Part shown: positions 1 through 5,507 of the stretch, piece by piece | Layout: the number at the start of each line of letters is the position of its first letter | Numbering within the stretch: the first letter of the stretch is position 1 | Assembly (NCBI GenBank): GCA_903913345.1 | Contig: CAIWLA010000622.1 | Span: 1 to 6,825, forward strand | Direction: 5' to 3' | DNA from: an uncultured Magnetococcales bacterium | GTDB taxonomy: Bacteria > Pseudomonadota > Magnetococcia > Magnetococcales > Magnetaquicoccaceae | Length of the DNA stretch: 6,825 bases | Made by a program: the position numbers and the translations under genes | The notes under the pieces: generated by a model | Databases searched by the model: none | Told to the model about the DNA's origin: nothing | The model's input: the letters and a program-made list of their open reading frames with translations, nothing else

Positions 1-429
1 ATTATCATCCCGGAAGGGATGCAGATTGAATTGATCGAGGCCTCGCGGGGGGGCCAGGTCCGTTACGAGGAATTTATCGATCGGATGAATGCGGCCATCG
101 CCAAGGTGGTGCTGTCTCAAACCCTGACGACCGATGCCGCCGGTGGCTTGTATAAAGCCGATGTCCAGAAATCGGTGCGCAACGAGGTGGTCCGGGCGGA
201 TGCCGATCTGGTCTGCGACAGCTTCAACCGCAGCGTCGTGCGCTGGTTGACGGCATGGAATTATCCCGATGCGAAGCCCCCCCAGGTGTGGCGTCGGATC
301 CAGGAGGAGACCGACCTGCGCCCACAGGCGGAACGGGACCAGATTTTGTTTGCCATGGGATTCCGGCCGACACTGGAATATGTACGGGAGACGTATGGGG
401 AGGGGTGGGAGAAGGCAATGCCGGGATGA
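1..429 (+). CDS. Mu gp29-like phage portal protein (DUF935), C-terminal part only
   Basis: The reading frame is open from base 1, so this is the 3' end of a gene that begins outside the window; the first ATG at 19 is internal. The visible 142 residues start IIIPEGMQIELIEASRGG and include the stretches KVVLSQTLTTDAAGG and RADADLVCDSFNRSVV. These resemble the C-terminal region of Mu gp29 / DUF935 portal proteins, which form the ring through which phage DNA enters the head. The end, after RPTLEYVRETYGEGWEK, comes quickly, and many relatives carry a further tail here, so the C-terminus may be shortened. No Mu gp30-like (protein F) head gene follows, as would be expected in an intact Mu-like head operon; a repeat and then hemH follow instead. 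It is probably the edge of a prophage or a phage remnant. The family call rests on recognition of sequence style, not on a search. Confidence 0.72.
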   Translation: MIIPEGMQIELIEASRGGQVRYEEFIDRMNAAIAKVVLSQTLTTDAAGGLYKADVQKSVRNEVVRADADLVCDSFNRSVVRWLTAWNYPDAKPPQVWRRIQEETDLRPQAERDQILFAMGFRPTLEYVRETYGEGWEKAMPG

Positions 430-458
430 AGCCCCTCATGCTCTTTGATCAATATCCG

Positions 459-532
459 TGGCTCCGCCCCGGACCCCGCCAGGGGCTTTGCCCCTGGACC
501 CCATCAGGGGGATAATCCCCCTGAACCCCTGA
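459..532. repeat. GC-rich palindromic repeat with two hairpins (left copy)
   Basis: This non-coding stretch lies between the phage gene and the 3' end of hemH. It contains two perfect stem-loops. The first pairs CCAGGGGC (479-486) with GCCCCTGG (490-497) around a TTT loop. The second pairs TCAGGGGG (504-511) with CCCCCTGA (517-524) around ATAAT. A related unit in the opposite orientation closes the window (6791-6825), so this is a dispersed repeat family, not a unique terminator. It may still act as a transcription terminator or RNA stabiliser for the genes that converge on it. The outer edges are approximate. The rest of the gap, 533-586, is AT-richer and I see nothing in it. Confidence 0.7.
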
Positions 533-586
533 ATTAAAAAATATGTTTGAAATAAACTGGATAGCAAGAAACCTACCCTTGCAGGC

Positions 587-1576
587 CTACACCCACCCAC
601 GCAACTCCTGCCGGGCCATCTGGGCCAGGGCCGCCAGCCACCGGGGGCTGTCATTCAGGCAGGGAATCATCTGAAACCGCTCCCCCCCGGCCGCCATGAA
701 GATCTCCTTGCCCCGCATGGCCACCTCTTCCAGTGTCTCCAGACAATCGCTGACAAAACCGGGACAAACCACCACCAGCCGCCTTTTGCCCTGGGCGGGC
801 AGTTGGGCCAGGGTGTGATCCGTGGCGGGGGTCAACCAGGGTTCCCGACCAAACCGGGATTGAAAGGAGATTCGCCAACGATCTGCCGCCAAATGGAGGG
901 CATCGGCCAACAGGCGGGCCGTCTGCTGGCACTGCATCCCATAGGGATCCCCCTCGTCCACATGACGCTGCGGCAGGCCGTGAAACGAAAAGAGGACGGC
1001 ATCGGCCTGATCCAGGAGAGACTGGGTGCGAATCTGTTCGCTCCAGGCGTCGATGTAAGCCGGATGGGCAAAAAAGGGTTGCGCAAAACGGAGAGTGGGA
1101 ATAAAACGACTCCGGGCCAGCGCGCCCTGCACGGCATCCAGGACCGAGGCCGTGGTGGCCCCGGAATAGTGGGGAAACAGCGGGAAAATCAACACCCGTT
1201 CCACCCCGGCCTCCCGCAGGGTTTGCAGCACCGTCGCCACCGAGGGGTTGCCGTAGCGCATGGCAAAATGGACCGCAATGGCCTCCGGTTGGAGGTCCAG
1301 GCCAACCGACTGCGTCTGCCGTTGGGTGTAGTGGAGCAAGGGGGAGAGACCATCCTCCCGCCAAATATGTTGGTACAAAGCGGCCGAACGTTGCGGACGG
1401 GTGCGCAGAATGAGACCATGCAGCAAGGGCAGCCACAGGAGACGGGGCAGATCAACAACCCGACGGTCGGACAAAAATTCGGCCAGGTAGCGGTGAACCG
1501 CAGCCGGGGTTGGCGCGTCGGGGGTGCCCAATTGGACAAACAAAAGGGCCGTTTCGGGGATGAATAGAGCAGACAT
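587..1576 (-). CDS. hemH: Ferrochelatase
   Basis: This enzyme inserts ferrous iron into a porphyrin, classically protoporphyrin IX, to make heme; it is cytoplasmic or membrane-associated. With the start at 1576 it has 329 residues, normal for bacterial ferrochelatases. Visible family motifs are QLGTPDAPT near residues 16-24, MRYGNPS at 106-112, FPLFPHYSGATTAS at 131-144, SFHGLPQRH at 197-205 with the catalytic histidine at about 199, FQSRFGREPWLTP at 238-250, and CPGFVSDCLETLEE at 271-284 with the acidic active-site glutamate at about 280. The ATG at 1576 is preferred over the upstream one at 1642 because TAGGA (complement of 1586-1590) sits 9 bases before it and because ferrochelatases begin just ahead of the LLFVQLGTP strand. 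Its start codon overlaps the likely dsrN start on the other strand. Heme made here could serve the cytochrome DsrJ, but ferrochelatase is also a housekeeping enzyme, so that link is inference. Confidence 0.95.
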   Translation of the reverse strand: MSALFIPETALLFVQLGTPDAPTPAAVHRYLAEFLSDRRVVDLPRLLWLPLLHGLILRTRPQRSAALYQHIWREDGLSPLLHYTQRQTQSVGLDLQPEAIAVHFAMRYGNPSVATVLQTLREAGVERVLIFPLFPHYSGATTASVLDAVQGALARSRFIPTLRFAQPFFAHPAYIDAWSEQIRTQSLLDQADAVLFSFHGLPQRHVDEGDPYGMQCQQTARLLADALHLAADRWRISFQSRFGREPWLTPATDHTLAQLPAQGKRRLVVVCPGFVSDCLETLEEVAMRGKEIFMAAGGERFQMIPCLNDSPRWLAALAQMARQELRGWV

Positions 1577-2951
1577 GTCCCATTTTCCTAGAATTTTTGT
1601 GGGGGCCACGCGCAAAAGCTCCGGCAAGACCCTGGTTTCCATCGGTTTGATTGCCGCTTTTGCACGGCAAGGGCTGCGGGTTCACCCGTTCAAGAAAGGG
1701 CCGGACTATATCGATCCCCGCTGGCTGGCCGCCGCCGCCGGGCGGGAGTGCCACAATCTGGATTTTTTCATGATGGGCCGGGAGACCATTTTAAGCAATT
1801 TTTTTCGTTATGCCCAGGGTGCCGACCTCGCCCTGGTGGAAGGCAACATGGGGCTGTTTGATGGCCAGGATCTCCAGGGGAGCGACTGCGGGGCGGCCAT
1901 GGCCGCCCTGTTGCAGACCCCCATTCTGCTGGTGGTCGATTGTCAGGGACTGGCCCGGGGCGTGGTCCCCCTGGTGACCGGTCACATCGGTTTTCCCGGC
2001 GGGGAGCGGATTCAGGGGATCATTCTGAACCGTATCGGCTCGGCTCGACAGGAAGGCAAAATTGTGGCCGCTTTGCAACACTATTGCCCGGTGCCGATCC
2101 TGGGCATCCTGCCGAGGGACCATGACAGTGTCATCGAGGAACGCCATCTGGGACTGGAACCGGCCGGGGAACGGGATGGCTTGACCGAACGGATTGCCGC
2201 CATTGGCCAACTGGTGGCCGAACATCTGAACCTGGAGGCCATTCTCCAACTGGCGCGGCGGGCACCGCCCCTCCCCCCACCCGCCCGGTTCGCCCCCCCT
2301 GCTCCCCTCCTGCGGGTGACGCCCCCCCGGAAACGGGTCGCCTATGTCACGGACCGCGCCTTTCACTTTTACTATCCTGAAAATCTGGAGGCCCTGCGCG
2401 ACCAGGGGGTGGAGTTGGTCCCCATCTCGCTCCTGACCGATGAAACCCTGCCTGAGGTGGCGGGCCTCTATATTGGCGGCGGTTTTCCAGAGATGTTCAT
2501 GGATTCCCTGGCCGCCAATCAACACCTCATGGGCGATATGCGGCAAAAAATAGCCGCCGGACTGCCCGTCTATGCCGAATGCGGCGGACTGATGGTCCTG
2601 GCCGAAAAGATGCACTGGCACGGTCACACCGCCACCATGGTGGGGGCATTGCCGATTGAAATCCGCATGGGCAACCGTCCCCAGGGATTTGGCTACATGG
2701 AGCTGGAAGGACGCCAGCCAAACCTCTGGCCGGGTCCGGGCATCCGTCTGCCCGCCCATGAATTTCACTATTCACGGGTGACCGAGATCGGCGAAGGGGT
2801 CGATTTTGCCTATCGGGTCATTCGCGGCCATGGCATCGATGGTCGGCATGATGGCCTGCTCTTTCGCCGCATCTTTGCCTCCTATGCCCATATCCATGTC
2901 GATGGTGCCCCTGGGTGGGCCCGTTTTCTGGCCGAGTTCTGGAACGGGTAG
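1575..2951 (+). CDS. dsrN: DsrN, CbiA/CobB-like glutamine-dependent amidotransferase (siroheme amidation)
   Basis: DsrN resembles cobyrinic acid a,c-diamide synthase and is thought to amidate the siroheme of DsrAB. The 458-residue product has the two expected domains. The N-terminal dethiobiotin-synthetase-like ATPase domain has the P-loop GATRKSSGKT (10-19), FKKGPDYIDP (39-48) and VEGNMGLFDG (88-97). The C-terminal class I glutaminase domain has GGGFPEMF (301-308), the nucleophile Cys336 in YAECGGLM, HEFHYS (395-400) and the likely catalytic His439 in YAHIH. A proline-rich linker (about 231-252) joins the two. An identity as cobalamin CobB/CbiA is possible from sequence alone; the adjacent dsrEFHJOP genes favour DsrN. 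The start is uncertain. ATG 1575 has only a weak AGAG (1566-1569). ATG 1560 has AAAGGG (1543-1548) 11 bases upstream and would add five residues. I chose 1575 because the P-loop strand follows closely. Confidence 0.88.
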   Translation: MSHFPRIFVGATRKSSGKTLVSIGLIAAFARQGLRVHPFKKGPDYIDPRWLAAAAGRECHNLDFFMMGRETILSNFFRYAQGADLALVEGNMGLFDGQDLQGSDCGAAMAALLQTPILLVVDCQGLARGVVPLVTGHIGFPGGERIQGIILNRIGSARQEGKIVAALQHYCPVPILGILPRDHDSVIEERHLGLEPAGERDGLTERIAAIGQLVAEHLNLEAILQLARRAPPLPPPARFAPPAPLLRVTPPRKRVAYVTDRAFHFYYPENLEALRDQGVELVPISLLTDETLPEVAGLYIGGGFPEMFMDSLAANQHLMGDMRQKIAAGLPVYAECGGLMVLAEKMHWHGHTATMVGALPIEIRMGNRPQGFGYMELEGRQPNLWPGPGIRLPAHEFHYSRVTEIGEGVDFAYRVIRGHGIDGRHDGLLFRRIFASYAHIHVDGAPGWARFLAEFWNG

Positions 2952-2991
2952 ATCCGGGGTCAAAAGAATGATCCAGACACCGTTTTTTTAC

Positions 2992-3022
2992 TTGCCAGAA
3001 TATTAACAAGTCATGATATACT
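2992..3022 (+). promoter_or_regulatory. Candidate sigma-70-type extended -10 promoter for dsrEFHJOP
   Basis: In the gap after dsrN, TGATATACT (3014-3022) is an extended -10 element: TG, one base, then TATACT. A TTGCCA at 2992-2997 could be a -35 box but is 19 bases away, longer than the ideal 17; an extended -10 can compensate for that. This AT-rich patch stands out against GC-rich surroundings. Transcription would start near 3029, giving a leader of about 135 bases before dsrE. It would let dsrEFHJOP be expressed separately from dsrN. This is a reading by eye only; no operator palindrome was evident. Confidence 0.5.
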
Positions 3023-3118
3023 GTTCGCCGATTTTGATTTTTCCCGGACGGCCCGTTGCGGTGGTCTGTACCGGTTTCTTTGGTTGCCCTGATCCCTTCC
3101 CGCACGCCACAAAAAGAC

Positions 3119-3154
3119 GGGGGCGGGGGGCCGGGGCCTGGTGGAGACGGAGGA
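3119..3154 (+). other. G-rich leader tract ending in the dsrE ribosome binding site
   Basis: Runs of five, six and four G (3119-3123, 3125-3130, 3133-3136), followed by GG pairs, lie directly upstream of the dsrE Shine-Dalgarno site GGAGGA (3149-3154, 9 bases before the ATG). The tract could fold into a G-quadruplex or compete for anti-SD pairing, but that is inference. The rest of the 2952-3163 gap holds the promoter candidate and no convincing gene. Confidence 0.4.
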
Positions 3155-3163
3155 TAGCCATAT

Positions 3164-3520
3164 ATGAAAATAGCGGTCTGCATCTACGAAGGGCCTTACA
3201 ATCATGAGGCTTCTGATAGTGCCTACAATTTTATCAAGGCAGCCATCAGCAAGGGTCATGATATCCAGGGCATTTTTTTCTACCACGATGGCGTCTATAA
3301 CGTCACCAAACTGATGGAACCCCCACAAGATGATCGGCATATTGCCAATCGCTGGTCGGCTTTGGGTGCAACGGGCATTGATATTGTCGTCTGCATTGCC
3401 GCCGCCAAGCGGCGTGGCATTGTGGATGATGTCCTGGTACCCCACGTGCGCATTTCTGGCCTGGGACAACTGACCATGATGACCATCCAGGCAGACCGCA
3501 TGGTGGTTTTTGGCGACTGA
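3164..3520 (+). CDS. dsrE: DsrE, catalytic subunit of the DsrEFH sulfur-transfer complex
   Basis: DsrE is the sulfur-carrying subunit of the cytoplasmic DsrE2F2H2 hexamer, which is related to E. coli TusBCD and passes persulfide sulfur to DsrC during sulfur-globule oxidation. The 118-residue protein opens with MKIAVCIYEGPYNHEASDS and ends with QLTMMTIQADRMVVFGD, both typical of DsrE/TusD. The conserved active cysteine is present as Cys77 in IDIVVCIAAAKRRG, matching Cys78 of the Allochromatium protein. A second cysteine, Cys6, is not the known active one. The start at 3164 is fixed by GGAGGA 9 bases upstream. It is the first gene of the plus-strand cluster, 212 bases after dsrN, with dsrF 21 bases downstream. 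Presence of DsrE points to the oxidative Dsr pathway. Confidence 0.93.
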   Translation: MKIAVCIYEGPYNHEASDSAYNFIKAAISKGHDIQGIFFYHDGVYNVTKLMEPPQDDRHIANRWSALGATGIDIVVCIAAAKRRGIVDDVLVPHVRISGLGQLTMMTIQADRMVVFGD

Positions 3521-3541
3521 TTAACGGGGAGCACACCTTAA

Positions 3542-3943
3542 ATGGCAGAAGAAATCAAAAAAATCATGTTCACCGTGCGCAAGGCTCCCCATGGCACCAT
3601 CTATGTCTACGAGGGGCTGGAGGTCAAGCTGATCATGGCGGCCTACGATGCGGACATCACCGTGGTGTTTATGGACGATGGTGTCTATGCCCTCAAAAAG
3701 GGGCAGGACACCAAAGAGTTGGGCATCAAGGGGTTTGCCGTCACCTATGGGGCACTGATGGATTATGAAATCCAGAAGGTTTTCGTCGATCGGCACTCCA
3801 TGGAAATTCGGGGGATGACCGAGGACGATTTGTTGATCATCGGTGAGGACGAAGAGACAGAAGAGCCGGTCAAGCCTCGGGTGGTGGATTCCCAGGAGAT
3901 TGCAGCCATGATGGCTGAACAACACAACATTCTCAGCTTTTAG
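3542..3943 (+). CDS. dsrF: DsrF, subunit of the DsrEFH sulfur-transfer complex
   Basis: This is the TusC-like subunit of the DsrEFH hexamer, presumed structural. The 133 residues begin MAEEIKKIMFTVRKAPHG and include YEGLEVKLIMAAYDADITV and FMDDGVYAL, typical of the DsrF/TusC fold. There is no cysteine anywhere in the protein, so it cannot itself carry a persulfide; this fits the family, where the reactive cysteine lies in DsrE. An acidic stretch EDEETEEP near residues 102-109 precedes a short helical tail. GGGGAG at 3526-3531 lies 10 bases before the ATG. The gene lies 21 bases after dsrE and 21 before dsrH, so all three are surely co-transcribed. Confidence 0.93.
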   Translation: MAEEIKKIMFTVRKAPHGTIYVYEGLEVKLIMAAYDADITVVFMDDGVYALKKGQDTKELGIKGFAVTYGALMDYEIQKVFVDRHSMEIRGMTEDDLLIIGEDEETEEPVKPRVVDSQEIAAMMAEQHNILSF

Positions 3944-3964
3944 TGTATAAGGAGTTGATTCGGA

Positions 3965-4258
3965 ATGCTCCATACTGTCAACAAATCACCCTTCCAGAAC
4001 ACCGCTCTGATGGACTGCGCCCGGTTTTTGCAGCCCGGTGATCTCCTCCTGCTCCTGGAAGATGGTGTGTTCGCTTGTCAAACCGGCACCATCCATTCCG
4101 CTCTGGTGGAAGACCTCATGCAGCGCGTCACGGTGTATGCCCTGCGTGCGGACCTCAAGGCCCGCGCCATCACCCAACTGATTCCCGGCATCCAGGTAAC
4201 GGATTATGAGGGTTTTGTGGATCTGGTCGAAAAACACAAGGTTCACTCCTGGCTGTAA
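3965..4258 (+). CDS. dsrH: DsrH, subunit of the DsrEFH sulfur-transfer complex
   Basis: This is the TusB-like third subunit of the DsrEFH complex. The 97-residue length is normal. The start reads MLHTVNKSPFQNTALMDCA and the middle QPGDLLLLLEDGVFA, both characteristic of DsrH/TusB. Cys18 in LMDCARF corresponds in position to the conserved Cys20 of the Allochromatium protein; another cysteine, Cys38, follows in VFACQTG. The product ends in HSWL, a hydrophobic terminus common in this family. AAGGAG at 3949-3954 sits 10 bases before the ATG. In the Allochromatium operon dsrH is followed by dsrC, dsrM, dsrK and dsrL; here the next gene is dsrJ after only 46 bases. Confidence 0.93.
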   Translation: MLHTVNKSPFQNTALMDCARFLQPGDLLLLLEDGVFACQTGTIHSALVEDLMQRVTVYALRADLKARAITQLIPGIQVTDYEGFVDLVEKHKVHSWL

Positions 4259-4292
4259 CATCGGAAGCAACGTGGGATCCCTCTTGCACCCT

Positions 4293-4297
4293 GGGAG
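4293..4297 (+). promoter_or_regulatory. Ribosome binding site that sets the dsrJ GTG start
   Basis: GGGAG lies 7 bases before the GTG at 4305. This supports a GTG start for dsrJ over the upstream in-frame ATG at 4206, which would overlap dsrH by 53 bases and place a non-signal-like extension before the signal peptide. Confidence 0.75.
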
Positions 4298-4304
4298 AAA
4301 TAGT

Positions 4305-4679
4305 GTGGCGTCGTATCCATTCCTGTTCGTCCGGTTTTTGCTCTTTGTCCTGCCGCTTGCGGTCGGTCTGCTGTGGGCGGTTCCCACTGTCGCACTGGCC
4401 GATGGGGATCATATCCACGGAGGCGAATCGCACCATCCGCAGTTGGAGTTGCCGCCGGGCGGGAAGTGCGTCAAGCCCACCGAGTGGATGCGCCGCAATC
4501 ATATGGATTTCCTTAAGGAAAATCGGAATCTTGCGGTTCGAGAAGGGATTCGGGTCAAGTCCGACAGCCTGAAAAATTGCGCCACCTGCCACACGAGTCG
4601 GGAAAAATTTTGTGATCGGTGTCACACCTATGTGGGGGTTGCCCCCAACTGTTTTGAGTGCCATCACTATCCCAAATGA
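4305..4679 (+). CDS. dsrJ: DsrJ, periplasmic triheme cytochrome c of the DsrMKJOP complex
   Basis: DsrJ is the periplasmic heme subunit of the DsrMKJOP transmembrane electron-transfer complex. From the GTG start it has 124 residues. Residues about 8-32 form a hydrophobic export signal ending in ALA, with a possible cleavage after residue 32. Three CXXCH heme c motifs are present: CATCH (92-96), CDRCH (103-107) and CFECH (116-120). The block GGKCVKPTEWMRRNHM (52-67) is diagnostic. Its Cys55 matches the cysteine proposed to ligate one heme iron in Allochromatium DsrJ, and Met67 and the nearby histidines are candidate ligands. The chain stops four residues after the last heme motif, so it is compact. 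Whether the signal is cleaved or stays as an anchor cannot be told from sequence. The spacer to dsrO is 68 bases and holds no gene. Confidence 0.94.
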   Translation: MASYPFLFVRFLLFVLPLAVGLLWAVPTVALADGDHIHGGESHHPQLELPPGGKCVKPTEWMRRNHMDFLKENRNLAVREGIRVKSDSLKNCATCHTSREKFCDRCHTYVGVAPNCFECHHYPK

Positions 4680-4747
4680 CGGCCAGGCATGGCTCGAATG
4701 GGAGTGTCAATGGGATAACGCCTGTAGAGTGACTGGGGATTGAAGCC

Positions 4748-5491
4748 ATGACCATGGCCACATTAGATAGAAGATCGGTTCTGGGACTGGGTGGGGCGGT
4801 GGCTGTTGGTGTGGTACTCGCCCCAGGCGTCTCGTTGCTGGCCGCGCCAGCCGAGCGCACAGAGGCATCGGGCAGTTGCCGATGGGCCATGCTGATTGAT
4901 GTCACGCGATGCCCCTCCGATTGCACCGCCTGCCTGACCGCCTGTCGCAAGGAAAACAATGTCCCCCTGTTTGGCGAACCCTCCCGGGATATACACTGGA
5001 TCCGCAAGGTGCAGTTGCACGACAAGGATCATATGCGCCCCTCGGTCAATCTGCCGATGATGTGCTTTCATTGCGAAAATCCAGCGTGTGTGCATGTCTG
5101 TCCCACGGGGGCCTCTTTCATCCGCAAGGATGGCCTGGTTCTGGTGGATGAGCACCGGTGCATCGGCTGTCGCTACTGCATGATTGCCTGTCCTTACAAG
5201 GCCCGATCCCTGGTTTACCATGAAACCAAACGAACTGCAGAGAGCAATCCGAACGTGCCCATCCGCAGCAAGGGGGTGGTGGAAAAGTGCACTTTCTGCG
5301 TCCATCGACTGGATAACGGTCAGGAACCCGCCTGTGTGGAGGCCTGCAAGCAGGCGGGCAAATCGGCCATGTTGTTTGGGGATCTCAACGACCCCCACTC
5401 TGCCATTGCCGAGCGGGTCCGTACCGTCTCCACCACGACTGTCCGACCCGATTTGGGGTTGAAACCCCGCGTCCATTATCAGGGATTGTGA
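4748..5491 (+). CDS. dsrO: DsrO, Tat-exported periplasmic iron-sulfur protein of DsrMKJOP
   Basis: DsrO is the ferredoxin-like subunit that carries electrons between DsrJ and DsrP on the periplasmic side. It has 247 residues. The N-terminus DRRSVLGLGGAVAVGVVL (7-24) is a twin-arginine signal, so the protein is probably exported folded with its clusters; cleavage is likely around residues 32-35. Four cysteine groups fit multiple [4Fe-4S] clusters: CPSDCTACLTAC (55-66), CFHCENPACVHVCP (106-119), CIGCRYCMIACPY (138-150), and CTFC (181-184) with CVEAC (196-200). This is the DmsB/HybA-type pattern. The start at 4748 has GGGGA (4735-4739) 8 bases upstream; the ATG at 4754 would be too far from it. 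The dsrP ATG follows 16 bases after the stop. Confidence 0.94.
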   Translation: MTMATLDRRSVLGLGGAVAVGVVLAPGVSLLAAPAERTEASGSCRWAMLIDVTRCPSDCTACLTACRKENNVPLFGEPSRDIHWIRKVQLHDKDHMRPSVNLPMMCFHCENPACVHVCPTGASFIRKDGLVLVDEHRCIGCRYCMIACPYKARSLVYHETKRTAESNPNVPIRSKGVVEKCTFCVHRLDNGQEPACVEACKQAGKSAMLFGDLNDPHSAIAERVRTVSTTTVRPDLGLKPRVHYQGL

Positions 5492-5507
5492 AAAAGGGGC
5501 CATAGGC

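Noticed and set aside
1524..1559. dsrN start at ATG 1524
   Set aside because: It would lengthen the overlap with hemH to 53 bases, and the added residues do not resemble the start of a CbiA-type domain. ATG 1560 remains a fair alternative.
803..1567. Long plus-strand open frame across hemH
   Set aside because: It is an antisense shadow of a clearly conserved ferrochelatase. Its translation has low-complexity composition and no recognisable domain.
1577..1642. Longer hemH N-terminus starting at 1642
   Set aside because: It adds 22 residues with no family similarity before the conserved LLFVQLGTP strand. The ATG at 1576 has a proper ribosome binding site.
1791..2768. Long minus-strand open frame across dsrN
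   Set aside because: It is an antisense shadow produced by high GC content; dsrN carries all the conserved motifs.
2958..2989. Terminator after dsrN ending at the T-run 2982-2988
   Set aside because: The only pairing before the T-run is about five base pairs with a wobble, and it does not abut the T-run, so it is too weak to call.
3011..3469. Minus-strand open frame across the dsrE leader and dsrE
   Set aside because: It overlaps the conserved dsrE gene on the opposite strand, with no ribosome binding site or recognisable motif.
4206..4304. dsrJ start at ATG 4206
   Set aside because: It lies inside dsrH and puts 33 non-hydrophobic residues before the signal peptide. GTG 4305 has GGGAG at ideal spacing.
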